From assembly GCF_000336775.1 (NCBI RefSeq), contig NZ_AOLJ01000013.1, positions 20,118-84,117 on the forward strand: a DNA stretch of 64,000 nucleotides, written 5' to 3'. Position 1 is the first letter of the stretch; each line of letters starts with the position of its first letter. Positions 54,220 to 62,396 of the stretch are shown piece by piece. The notes beneath the pieces are model-generated. The model worked only from the letters and a program-made list of their open reading frames with translations, ran no database searches and was not told the origin of the DNA. The position numbers and the translations under genes were made by a program. Source of the DNA: Haloferax gibbonsii ATCC 33959. GTDB lineage: Archaea > Halobacteriota > Halobacteria > Halobacteriales > Haloferacaceae.

Positions 54220-54366
54220 TCACATATGTTCCTCTTCCAGGACCCAGCCGAGCGCCCGCTTATAATGGGTCATGAGCTTTCTGACCCCCTCGTGTCGCAT
54301 CTCGTCGGAGTCGAGTTCGTCCTTCAGGAACTCGTACTGCTCTCGGACCTCGGATTCGCTTCGCAT
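54220..54366 (-). CDS. 48-aa conserved-looking small protein
   Basis: An ATG at 54366 opens a 48-codon frame ending in TGA at 54220, with a typical acidic haloarchaeal composition: MRSESEVREQYEFLKDELDS at the start, then EMRHEGVRKLMTHYKRALGW and ending VLEEEHM. It is two short amphipathic helices and no membrane or metal motif. The codon bias and amino-acid content are far from random, and I recall similar short haloarchaeal proteins. The function is unknown. It lies between the hairpin-rich interval and the divergent zinc-ribbon gene. Confidence 0.72.
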   Translation of the reverse strand: MRSESEVREQYEFLKDELDSDEMRHEGVRKLMTHYKRALGWVLEEEHM

Positions 54367-54509
54367 ATGCCGACGGTGGGCCGCCGGACGTATGTAGCCC
54401 GGCGGTCGTCTCGGCTGGCGACCGCTCGCGGCCGCGTCGACTCGCCTCGTCCCTGATGCCTTCGCGTCGGGTCGCCGTGCTTTTGCGCCGCCGGGTCGAA
54501 TCCAGTCGC

Positions 54510-55220
54510 ATGGAGATACGCGGCGAGCGCGAGTGCAAGGAGTGCGACCACCGGTGGTCGTACTACGAGACGGGAAGCGTATCGTGCCCGCAGTGCGGGA
54601 GCCTCCGGAGCGTCGGTGTCGGCGACAGGGAACGCCACACCGCCATGCAGGTCGACCTCGACCTCTCGGCGCACCGGTCGGCCGTCGGCGACGGGTCGAT
54701 TCGCGACGCCGCCCCGGCGTTGAAGTCCGACCTCCGCGACTACATCCGGCAGACGGGCTACATCCGCGGGGGCGAACTGCTCCCCCTCGGCGACACCCCG
54801 CTGGCGGCTCACGAACTGCTCCACGCGGTCGACGTGGTCGCCCGGTCGAACCGCCCCACGGACGACGAACAGTTCTACGTCATCACCCTGCTCCGCCGCG
54901 CCGACGAGGGAGAGCGCCCCGACCCCGACGCCGTGCCCGACTCGATGGCCGACGCCCGCGGCCTCGCCTACGCCGAGGCCATCGACGCCTACTGCCGCGA
55001 CCTCTCGACGTGGCTCGACGACAACCCGAACCCCGAGGTCAGGACGACGCTCGAAACCCTCTCGAACCATCGCAAGCGCGTCGAAGCGCTCGACGGGGCC
55101 GTCTCGCTTTCGGAGTCCGAGGCGCTCGTCGCGGCCGCCCGCGAGATACACACCGCGCTCGTCGACGACGACCTCGACGCGCTCGCGTCGGCCCGCGACA
55201 CGCTCGCGGCGCTGTTCTGA
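54510..55220 (+). CDS. Zinc-ribbon protein, unknown function
   Basis: A 236-aa protein with an N-terminal TFIIB-like zinc ribbon: MEIRGERECKECDHRWSYYE and SCPQCGSLRSVGVGD, giving CxxC pairs 8-11 and 24-27 by rough count. The remainder is acidic and helical (SDLRDYIRQTGYIRGGELLP; AYAEAIDAYCRDLSTWLDDN), with an RxR-rich helix near residue 187. The ATG at 54510 gives the usual N-terminus; upstream ATG 54456 would add a basic stretch and is rejected. It may bind nucleic acid or protein, but there is no direct evidence. Confidence 0.83.
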   Translation: MEIRGERECKECDHRWSYYETGSVSCPQCGSLRSVGVGDRERHTAMQVDLDLSAHRSAVGDGSIRDAAPALKSDLRDYIRQTGYIRGGELLPLGDTPLAAHELLHAVDVVARSNRPTDDEQFYVITLLRRADEGERPDPDAVPDSMADARGLAYAEAIDAYCRDLSTWLDDNPNPEVRTTLETLSNHRKRVEALDGAVSLSESEALVAAAREIHTALVDDDLDALASARDTLAALF

Positions 55221-55262
55221 CGCTCCCGAACGTTTTTCCTCCACGACGACCCTTCGCCGACG

Positions 55263-55496
55263 ATGACTGCCGGATTCGACATCCACGACGTGCGCCACCG
55301 GGTGAAACTGCTCCGCGACGACGGCGACACGATGCTCGTCGAGAACCGCGATGGCGTGGCCTGTCCGGCCTGCGGCGACGACTTCTCGCAACTGCTCATC
55401 TCCGACCGAAACGCGCACAGTTTCGACGTGGACGCCGACACCCGGTTCTGCGTTCGGCGGGACGACGACCGACTGCTCGTGGCGACCCACGAGTGA
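55263..55496 (+). CDS. Small zinc-binding-like protein
   Basis: A 77-aa protein: MTAGFDIHDVRHRVKLLRDD, then NRDGVACPACGDDFSQLL with a CxxC knuckle, and a second Cys in TRFCVRRDDDRLL. Similar haloarchaeal proteins are sometimes labelled 'flagella cluster protein', but there are no archaellum genes here, so that label should not be used for function. It follows the zinc-ribbon gene by 42 bp and may be cotranscribed. Confidence 0.78.
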   Translation: MTAGFDIHDVRHRVKLLRDDGDTMLVENRDGVACPACGDDFSQLLISDRNAHSFDVDADTRFCVRRDDDRLLVATHE

Positions 55497-55520
55497 GAAA
55501 AAATCGCGGTCGAACGGGCC

Positions 55521-56033
55521 TCAGCGCCCGAGCAGAAACCGAATCAGCCCGCGGTCCAGCGTGTCCTCGGGGAGCGTCTCGAACCACGCCACGTCGGCGA
55601 TGGCCTCGTCTTCGAGGCCGGGGTCGTCGGTGAGGTCGCCCGCGACGGTCGCCTCGTAAATCGCGAATCGAAAGCTTGCGGCGTCCCCACCGTGGTGGAA
55701 CGACTGCTCCGTGACGACTCGGAGCGCGCCCGCGTCGGCGTCGAGGCCGGTCTCCTCGGCGACCTCGCGGACCAGCGCCTCGCGCCTCGTCTCGCCGGCT
55801 TCGACCCCGCCGCCGGGGAGGACCCACTGGCCGTCCTGCCGGACGAGAAGCACCGCGCCGTCACGCTCGCGCTCGCAGAGCGCGCCGACGCCCCATTCGA
55901 GGCCGCCTTCGATACGCTCGACGGCGCTGGCGAACGCCTCGGCGTCGAGGTCGTGGCGGTTCCGACGCCGGATGACGCCGTCCACGTCGTACGTCCACTC
56001 GCCGTCGATGTCGGCGTCTGACGGGGGACTCAC
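55521..56033 (-). CDS. Nudix hydrolase
   Basis: A 170-aa Nudix protein starting at GTG. The Nudix box is GGVEAGETRREALVREVAEETGL, quoted in part: GGVEAGETRREALVREV followed by AEETGL, with all catalytic Glu residues. The first 50 residues form a haloarchaeal N-terminal extension (DVDGVIRRRNRHDL). The substrate, an NDP-X such as a damaged nucleotide or dinucleotide, cannot be read from sequence. It follows folD by 9 bp on the same strand and is likely in its operon. Confidence 0.92.
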   Translation of the reverse strand: MSPPSDADIDGEWTYDVDGVIRRRNRHDLDAEAFASAVERIEGGLEWGVGALCERERDGAVLLVRQDGQWVLPGGGVEAGETRREALVREVAEETGLDADAGALRVVTEQSFHHGGDAASFRFAIYEATVAGDLTDDPGLEDEAIADVAWFETLPEDTLDRGLIRFLLGR

Positions 56034-56042
56034 GTCCCGAAC

Positions 56043-56936
56043 TCAGGGAAGGTCCACGTCGACGTCCTCGGCCTCGGCGGCGGCCTTCACGGTGTTCCAG
56101 AGGAGCATCGCGCGGGTCATCGGGCCGACCCCGCCGGGGACGGGCGTGATGGCGCTGGCCTTCTCCTTCGCGGAGTCGAACTCCACGTCGCCGACGAGTT
56201 CGTAGCCCTTCTCGTTGTCCGCATCGACGCGGTTGACGCCCACGTCGATGACGACGACGCCCTCCGAGAGCATGTCGCCGGTGACGAGTTCGGGGACGCC
56301 CGCGGCGGCGACGACGATGTCGGCCTCGCGGGTCTTCGCGGCGAGGTCGTCCGTGCGCGAGTGGCAGACCGTGACCGTGGCGTTGCCGCCCTCGGCCTTC
56401 TGGATGAGCAGGTTCGCCATCGGCTTGCCGACGATGTCCGAGCGGCCGACGACGACCACGTCGGCGCCCTCGGTCTCCACGTCGGCGGCGGCGAGGAGCT
56501 TCTGGACGCCGTGGGGCGTACAGGGCTTGAAGCGGGCGTCGCCGGCGACGAGGCGGCCCACGTTCTCGGGGTGGAAGCCGTCGACGTCCTTGGCGGGGTC
56601 GATGCGGCGGAGGACCGTCCGGTCGTCGACGTGGTCGGGGACGGGCATCTGGACGAGGATGCCGTGGACCTCGTCGTCGTCGTTGAGGTCGTCGACGAGC
56701 GAGTACAGCTCGTCGGCGGGCGTCTCGGGGTCGAGTTCGTAGTCGAACGCCTCGATGCCGACCTCCTCGCAGTCGCGCTGTTTCATCGAGACGTACGTCT
56801 CGCTCGCGGGGTCGTCGCTCATCAGCACGGTCGCGAGCCCCGGCTTCACGCCGGCCTCGTCGAGCGCGTCGATGGCGTCGGACAGCCCGTCGCGAATCTC
56901 CTCGGCGACGGCGTTGCCGTCGATGATGGTCGTCAT
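56043..56936 (-). CDS. folD: Methylene-H4F dehydrogenase / cyclohydrolase
   Basis: A 297-aa FolD that interconverts methylene-, methenyl- and formyl-tetrahydrofolate. It has YVSMKQRDCEEVGI with the catalytic Lys, ILVQMPVPDHV, PAKDVDGFHPENVGRL, CTPHGVQKLL, VVVGRSDIVGKPMANLL with the NADP loop, and TPVPGGVGPMTRAMLL at the C-terminus. Length matches bacterial FolD. It lies in a one-carbon neighbourhood with glyA about 2 kb upstream on the same strand. Confidence 0.97.
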   Translation of the reverse strand: MTTIIDGNAVAEEIRDGLSDAIDALDEAGVKPGLATVLMSDDPASETYVSMKQRDCEEVGIEAFDYELDPETPADELYSLVDDLNDDDEVHGILVQMPVPDHVDDRTVLRRIDPAKDVDGFHPENVGRLVAGDARFKPCTPHGVQKLLAAADVETEGADVVVVGRSDIVGKPMANLLIQKAEGGNATVTVCHSRTDDLAAKTREADIVVAAAGVPELVTGDMLSEGVVVIDVGVNRVDADNEKGYELVGDVEFDSAKEKASAITPVPGGVGPMTRAMLLWNTVKAAAEAEDVDVDLP

Positions 56937-57035
56937 TGTCTCAGACAGCGCGCCCCGCCCATTTCAAAGATTCGGATTCGTGCGTATTCTCGGTCGTGAT
57001 GGAGTCAAAATATGCACGAATGTGGTCACAAACGG

Positions 57036-57605
57036 TCACCCGAAAAGTAAGTTTACGGCGGCCACCGCGACGCCCGCGAGCGCCATCCGCAGGCCGGCGA
57101 CGTACCACCGCTGGTCCGATATCGACCCCATGTACGCGCCGAACGAAAAGAGGATGCCCGTCCCGAGGCCGACCGAGGCGAGCGTCGCCCACGTCATCGA
57201 CAGCAGCGTGCCGACCGCGAGGAACGGTAGCAGCGGGACGACGATGCCGACCAAGGGCCCGAGTCCGCTCGCGGCCGCGTTGATTCCCCGCGCGGCGACC
57301 TTGTCGCGTTCGACCGCGGTCCCGCCGAGGTCGGTCAGCATGGCGTCTTCGATGCGGCCCAACTCGGCTCGCTTCTCGGCGCGCTCTATCTCCCAGACGC
57401 TCCAGACGCCGGAGGTCGTCAGGCCCACCGCCGCGCCGACGCCGATTTTCACGACCGTCAGCCCCTCCGTGACGCCGGTGAGGTACGCGCCGATGACGAG
57501 CCCGATGCAGGTCAGCGCCCCGTCGAAGCCGTTCGAGACGAAGTACCGGCGGGAGATGGCGCGGACGCGGTCGTCGCGCAGGAGCGAAGCGAGGCGAGCC
57601 GACAT
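57036..57605 (-). CDS. VIT1/CCC1-family transporter
   Basis: A 189-aa membrane protein of the VIT1/CCC1 family, which transports iron or manganese out of the cytoplasm or into storage. It has about five hydrophobic segments; the family motif SNGFDGALTCIGLVIGAYL lies near residue 24, in the form SNGFDGALTCIGLV. The cytoplasmic metal-binding domain of eukaryotic VIT is reduced to a short charged loop (EIERAEKRAELGRIEDAML). Its ATG overlaps the stop of the preceding DUF211 gene, so the two are translationally coupled. The transported ion is inferred from family. Confidence 0.88.
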   Translation of the reverse strand: MSARLASLLRDDRVRAISRRYFVSNGFDGALTCIGLVIGAYLTGVTEGLTVVKIGVGAAVGLTTSGVWSVWEIERAEKRAELGRIEDAMLTDLGGTAVERDKVAARGINAAASGLGPLVGIVVPLLPFLAVGTLLSMTWATLASVGLGTGILFSFGAYMGSISDQRWYVAGLRMALAGVAVAAVNLLFG

Positions 57606-57904
57606 CACGACGACGACGGGTCCTGCGGCTGGTCCCGGTACTCGACCAGCGTCTCGCCCGCAACGACCTCGTCGACGGAGTGGACCGTCCCCCCGAGGTC
57701 GCGAATCCGTCGTTCCACCTCGTCGTCGTCGACGGCCTCTCCCTCCACGACGAGTCTGAGGTTCTGGACCTCGCGGTCGGTTTCGAGGAGCGTCGCGTTC
57801 ACGCCGGCCACGCCGGCCGCGTCGGCGACCTCGCGGGCGAACTCGACCGTCGACGGCGAGTGCGGTTTCAACACGTCGAGAACGAGCCGACGAATCGGAG
57901 CCAT
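57605..57904 (-). CDS. DUF211 family protein
   Basis: A 99-aa protein: APIRRLVLDVLKPHSPSTVE, FAREVADAAGVAGVNATLLE, then QNLRLVVEGEAVDDDEVERR and GGTVHSVDEVVAGE. DUF211 has a ferredoxin-like fold and forms oligomeric rings in a methanogen homologue; its role is not known. The stop overlaps the VIT1-like gene start. It may be a metal-responsive partner of the transporter, which is suggested only by the tight coupling. Confidence 0.9.
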   Translation of the reverse strand: MAPIRRLVLDVLKPHSPSTVEFAREVADAAGVAGVNATLLETDREVQNLRLVVEGEAVDDDEVERRIRDLGGTVHSVDEVVAGETLVEYRDQPQDPSSS

Positions 57905-57999
57905 GTCGAGTGGCGATACGGCGGCGCGGCTAATAGTGTTACTCGACAGAGGGGTTTGAAAACCGGGCGAGCGGAACCGCGATAGTTCCGTCTGGACCC

Positions 58000-59247
58000 T
58001 TACTCGTACAGCGGGTTCGCGTCGCAGAGTTCCTGCACGCGCTCAGAGACGTCCGCGAGCACGTCGTCGTCCTCGGGGGCGTCGACGACCTTCACGATGA
58101 GTTCGCCGACTTCGCGAATCTCCTCCTCGCCGAAGCCGCGGGTGGTGAGCGCGGGCGTGCCGGCGCGGATGCCGCTGGGGTTGAACGCCGAGCGCGTCTC
58201 GCCGGGGACGGTGTTCGCGTTCAGCACGATACCCGTCGATTCGAGGGCCTCCTCGGCGGTGCCGCCGGTGAGGTCGGGATGCGAGTCGCGGAGGTCGACG
58301 AGCACGAGGTGCGTGTCGGTGCCGCCGGAGACGACGCTGAGACCGTGGTCCTGGAACGTCTCCGCGAGGACCTTCGCGTTGTCGACGACCTGCTGGGCGT
58401 ACTCCTCGAAGGCGGGTTCGAGCGCCTCTTTGAAGCCGACCGCCTTGCCGGCGATGTTGTGCATGAGGGGGCCGCCCTGACCGCCGGGGAAGACGGCGCT
58501 GTCGATGTCGGAGGCGTACTCCTCGTCGCACATGATGATGCCGCCGCGACCGGCGCGGATGGTCTTGTGGGTCGAGCCGGTGACGAAGTCGGCGACACCG
58601 ACCGGCGAGGGGTGGACGCCGGCGGCGACGAGGCCCGTGATGTGGGCGATGTCGGCGAGGTGGAGCGCGTCCACGTCGTCTGCGACCTCCTGAATCGTCT
58701 CCCACTCGACGGCGCGCGGGTACGCTGAGTAGCCGGAGACGATGATGTCCGGCTCGAATTCCGCGGCCTTCTCGGCGAGCTGGTCGTAGTCGATGTAGCC
58801 GCTTTCGGCGTCGACCTCGTACTGTTCGACGTCGTAGAGCTTGCCCGTGAAGTTCGCGGGGTGACCGTGGCTCAGGTGGCCGCCGTGGGTCAAGTCCAGC
58901 GAGAGAATCTTGTCGCCGGGTTCGAGCATGGCGAGGTAGACGCCCATGTTGGCCTGCGTGCCGGAGTGCGGCTGCACGTTGACGTGCTCTGCGCCCCACA
59001 GTTCCTTCGCGCGCTCGACGGCGAGGTTCTCCACGTCGTCGGCGTACTCACAGCCAGCGTAGTAGCGCTTGCCGGGATAGCCCTCGGCGTACTTGTTCGT
59101 CAGCGCGCTCCCCTGCGCTTCGAGGACCGCTTCGCTGACGTGGTTCTCCGAGGCGATCATCGCGAGCGTGTCGCGCTGGCGTTCGACCTCGCCGTCGAGG
59201 GCGTCTGCCACGGCGGGGTCGACGTCGCGGACGTGGCTGTAGTCCAT
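58000..59247 (-). CDS. glyA: Serine hydroxymethyltransferase
   Basis: A 415-aa PLP enzyme that makes glycine and methylene-tetrahydrofolate from serine. It has ERQRDTLAMIASENHVSEAV, TNKYAEGYPGKRYYAGCE, QPHSGTQANMGVYLAML, the PLP Lys in VTGSTHKTIRAGRGG and VSGGTDTHLVLVDLR. Length is normal. The ATG at 59247 has a TATA-like element about 27 bp upstream (59271-59277), supporting a leaderless start. FolD on the same strand supplies the next step in one-carbon flow. Confidence 0.97.
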   Translation of the reverse strand: MDYSHVRDVDPAVADALDGEVERQRDTLAMIASENHVSEAVLEAQGSALTNKYAEGYPGKRYYAGCEYADDVENLAVERAKELWGAEHVNVQPHSGTQANMGVYLAMLEPGDKILSLDLTHGGHLSHGHPANFTGKLYDVEQYEVDAESGYIDYDQLAEKAAEFEPDIIVSGYSAYPRAVEWETIQEVADDVDALHLADIAHITGLVAAGVHPSPVGVADFVTGSTHKTIRAGRGGIIMCDEEYASDIDSAVFPGGQGGPLMHNIAGKAVGFKEALEPAFEEYAQQVVDNAKVLAETFQDHGLSVVSGGTDTHLVLVDLRDSHPDLTGGTAEEALESTGIVLNANTVPGETRSAFNPSGIRAGTPALTTRGFGEEEIREVGELIVKVVDAPEDDDVLADVSERVQELCDANPLYE

Positions 59248-59613
59248 ACGTAGTATCCGGTCCAATTACGGCATAAATGTGTCCCATTTGGCTACGCCTG
59301 CCGGTGTTGTGTTGCACGCCCGTGTATATTCTGTGGTGTGCTACCGTGAACAGATACACGAACGCGCGATACCGACCGTCTCCGACGTGTTCCCGAGCCG
59401 AACTGACTGCCGAGGCCGACCGCCGCAGGCGACAACTCCCGGACGCACGGGGTTCTCGGTTCGCCATCGATTTTCCCGCTCGCCGATAGGGGTAAAATTT
59501 CTGAAACGAAATGCTCAATTCGCGCGATACAGCGTTGGTACAACTCGATTTCGAATACGTTCTGCCGGTCGTCTTGCGTTAATATTAAATATATTACTGG
59601 CGATATTCAAGCT
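59248..59613. other. Intergenic stretch between glyA and the TbsP-like gene
   Basis: This 366-bp gap holds the two divergent promoters. The glyA TATA-like element is at 59271-59277. An AT-rich run at 59584-59596 (ATTAAATATATTA) lies about 25 bp before the ATG at 59614. The middle is GC-rich with only short basic open frames, and I see no RNA gene. Confidence 0.5.
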
Positions 59614-60441
59614 ATGGCTATTCGTTCTAATCTACTCGCTGAGGGGGTAGGAGACATCATCAAGTCCGTCCTTTCCTCGTCGGAAGACGAGGTGTTGGTC
59701 GCGAACCCGACCGCCGAGGTCATCGAAGGGCTCGTCGCCGTGGCGACCGACATCGACGGCGACCTGCCGGAGATCCGTCTCGTCGCCGACGAGGGCGTCC
59801 TGAAGGACGTGCTCGACGACTTCATCGTCGCCTCCAACGCCGCGAACCTCGTCGCCGATGGCGCGCTCTCGATGCGGACCGCCGACGACGAAGTCGAGAA
59901 CACGCTGTTCGTCACGCCGAACTCGGTCGTCGCGCTCGTCGCCGCCGGTGACAAGGTCGCCGGCCTCGTCACCGACGACGAGGCGTTCGTCGAAACGGCG
60001 TTCGAGGCCCATCAGGCCCACTGGGAAGCCGCGCCCGAATTCAAGCTCCGGACCCCGCCGCTCTCGCGCGTCCGCGAGACCCTCGGCGAGGACATCGGCG
60101 AAGAGACGCTCGCCGACTTCGACGCCGTGCTCGCTTCGCTGTCGTCGGCTCGCGGCGACGGCGACGGCCTCGACGAGGTGACTATCTCGCTTCTCGTCGC
60201 CGCCCGCAACGAAGTTCTCCTCTACGACATCTCGAAGTGGGGCGAGGACGTGGGCATCGCCAGCAAGGCGACGTTCTCCCGGACGAAGACGAAGCTCGAA
60301 GAACTCGGCCTCATCGACACCGAGAAAGTACCCATCGACGTCGGTCGCCCGCGGCTCCGCCTGAAGCTCGGCGCGGACGAGCTCGTCGCCGCCGCCGCCG
60401 ACGAACTGGCCGACGAGGCCCAGAAACTGCTCGACGCGTAG
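59614..60441 (+). CDS. tbsP: TbsP-like transcriptional regulator (DUF5821)
   Basis: A 275-aa regulator with an N-terminal alpha/beta sensor-like domain (residues about 1-165: EVLVANPTAEVIEGLVAVAT, then LPEIRLVADEGVLKDVLDDF) and a C-terminal winged helix (EVLLYDISKWGEDVGIASKA, then FSRTKTKLEELGLIDTEKVP, ending with VGRPRLRLKLG). In Haloferax a protein of this family, TbsP, acts with TrmB on the gluconeogenic gapII gene. A strong TATA-like run about 25 bp before the ATG supports a leaderless start. The call rests on architecture and my recall of TbsP gene context, so I rate the symbol moderately. Confidence 0.8.
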   Translation: MAIRSNLLAEGVGDIIKSVLSSSEDEVLVANPTAEVIEGLVAVATDIDGDLPEIRLVADEGVLKDVLDDFIVASNAANLVADGALSMRTADDEVENTLFVTPNSVVALVAAGDKVAGLVTDDEAFVETAFEAHQAHWEAAPEFKLRTPPLSRVRETLGEDIGEETLADFDAVLASLSSARGDGDGLDEVTISLLVAARNEVLLYDISKWGEDVGIASKATFSRTKTKLEELGLIDTEKVPIDVGRPRLRLKLGADELVAAAADELADEAQKLLDA

Positions 60442-60490
60442 CCGACCGCGACCCCCTCGCTTTTTCCCGCCGCCGCCCCTCGTCGCGCGC

Positions 60491-62179
60491 ATGAACATCG
60501 GACTCGTCGGGAGCGGTCCCGCCGCCGAGTCGATTCGCGCGGCGTGCGCCGACATCGACGCGACGGTCTCGGAGACGACCCCCGACTCGCTCGGTTCGTT
60601 CGACCTCGGCTTCGTCGTCGCCGCGGCCGGCAGCGACGCCTTCGACGCGGCCGACGAAGCCGCTTCGAGATGGCTCGCCGTCGAAATCGGCGGTGTCGGC
60701 GGCCACCCCGTGGACGACCTTGACGCGGCCGTCTCGGCGTTCGACCCCGGCAGCGCCGACTTCGCGGACCTCCGGGCGCGCGTCGCGTCCACCACGGAGT
60801 CGGAGGGACGCCCCGGCGGTGACCGCGCGGCCGTCCGACTCGCCGGCGCGGTGGCCGGGCGGCGCGGTATCGCGCTCCTCTCGGGCGACGACGTGGCCGG
60901 GACCGTCGTCGAAGTCCCCGGTCCCGAGCGGTCGTTCCTCCCCGCGCCGTCGCCGATGGAGCGGGACCGAACCCTCGACCGCGACTTCCGCGCCGTGGAG
61001 TTAGACGACGCGCTCGCGCGGGCCGAATCGGCCGTGGACGACCGCGTCGGCATCGTCACGCAGGTCGGCGAGCGCGAGTCGTTCCCGCTGCCGTACTACG
61101 TCGCGCAGACGGCGGACACGACGGTCTACGCCGACGCTCGGGCGGCCGAACTCGCCGGCGGCGCGGCCGCCGGCTGGGACGAGGCCTACATGAAGGCGCT
61201 CGGCGAGGCGCTCGAACGCTACTCGGCGGGCGTCTACCGCTCCAGCGAGTTCGCCGTCGCGCCCGCGGCGTCTCGGCCGGCCGCGGTGCCGCCGAGTCGC
61301 TTCGTCAGACCCGACTCCTTTCGCGACCCCGACCCCGAGGAGCCGATTCAGTGGGTCGAAGGCGAGGACCTCGCGACCGGCTCGACCGTCTCGCTCCCGG
61401 CGGAGTTCGTCCACTACCCGCCGCCGTCCGAGCGACACAAGCCGTCGATTACGACCGGGCTCGGCCTCGGCAACTCCGGGACCGAGGCGATTCTCTCGGG
61501 GCTCTACGAGGTCGTCGAGCGCGACGCGACGATGCTCGCGTGGTACTCGACGTTCGACCCGCTCGGACTGGACGTGACCGACGAGACGTTCGAGACGCTG
61601 GCGGCCCGCGCCCGCTCGGAGTCCCTAGAAGTGACCGCGCTCCTCGTGACGCAGGACGTGGACGTGCCGGTCGTGGCGGTGGCCGTCCACCGCGACGGCG
61701 AGTGGCCGAAGTTCGCGATGGGCTCCGGCGCGGACCTCGATGCGAACCGCGCCGCTCGCTCCGCGCTGGCCGAGGCGCTCCAGAACTGGACCGAACTGCG
61801 CGGCATGGGACCGGAGCAGGCCGCGACGCAGGGCGGCGCGATTGCGACCTACGCCGACTTCCCGAAGCCGGCTCGGACGTTCGTCTCGCCGGACGCGACT
61901 ATCCCAGCGGACTCGGTCGGCCCCGACGAGGTCCCCGAAGGCGCGGCCGAACTCGACGCGGTCGTCTCGGCGGTCACGGACGCCGACCTCGACGCGTACG
62001 CGGCGCGGACCACCCCGCGCGACGTGGAACGACTCGGCTTCGAGGCGGTCCGCGTGGTCGTTCCGGCCGCACAGCCGCTTTTCATCGGCGAGCCGTACTT
62101 CGCCGACCGCGCCGAGTCGGTGCCGCGAGACCTCGGCTTCGAGCCGCGACTGGACCGCGAGTTCCACCCGTTCCCGTAG
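60491..62179 (+). CDS. YcaO-domain protein with N-terminal Rossmann-like docking domain
   Basis: A 562-aa protein. The first about 170 residues begin MNIGLVGSGPAAESIRAACA, a Rossmann-like domain as found in ocin-ThiF/SagC-type docking regions. The YcaO core (about 175-562) carries AYMKALGEALERYSAGVY, the ATP-Mg site in SGLYEVVERDATMLAWY, and ALAEALQNWTELRG; it ends HPFP, a proline-rich tail as in ATP-using YcaO enzymes. YcaO proteins activate peptide backbones to azolines or thioamides. No dehydrogenase, TfuA or clear precursor peptide is adjacent. A stand-alone tailoring or ribosomal protein/translation-linked role is possible. Confidence 0.9.
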   Translation: MNIGLVGSGPAAESIRAACADIDATVSETTPDSLGSFDLGFVVAAAGSDAFDAADEAASRWLAVEIGGVGGHPVDDLDAAVSAFDPGSADFADLRARVASTTESEGRPGGDRAAVRLAGAVAGRRGIALLSGDDVAGTVVEVPGPERSFLPAPSPMERDRTLDRDFRAVELDDALARAESAVDDRVGIVTQVGERESFPLPYYVAQTADTTVYADARAAELAGGAAAGWDEAYMKALGEALERYSAGVYRSSEFAVAPAASRPAAVPPSRFVRPDSFRDPDPEEPIQWVEGEDLATGSTVSLPAEFVHYPPPSERHKPSITTGLGLGNSGTEAILSGLYEVVERDATMLAWYSTFDPLGLDVTDETFETLAARARSESLEVTALLVTQDVDVPVVAVAVHRDGEWPKFAMGSGADLDANRAARSALAEALQNWTELRGMGPEQAATQGGAIATYADFPKPARTFVSPDATIPADSVGPDEVPEGAAELDAVVSAVTDADLDAYAARTTPRDVERLGFEAVRVVVPAAQPLFIGEPYFADRAESVPRDLGFEPRLDREFHPFP

Positions 62180-62396
62180 CTGGCGGGTCCCGGGGGTCGC
62201 GGGCGTCAGAGCTGACAGCCGGCACGGGCGGCCGCGTGGCAGGCGGGGGCCTTCGTATCCGCGCGCCGGTGTGCCGGACACCCGCAGGCCGCCGCGCGGC
62301 GTGAGTCACAGAATAGCGGCGTTGGCCGCGGCTCGGTGCTTGAAGCTTCGCCGGAGGAGAAAACGAGGGGTCGGAACGCGGGAGACTGCGGGGCGG

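Noticed and set aside
62206-62395. A Cys-rich frame on the minus strand beside the YcaO gene, ending HAAARAGCQL, which resembles a modified-peptide precursor.
   Set aside because: There is no ATG, GTG or TTG start in frame near it, and the frame runs into the DUF63 gene's shadow; no evidence that it is translated.
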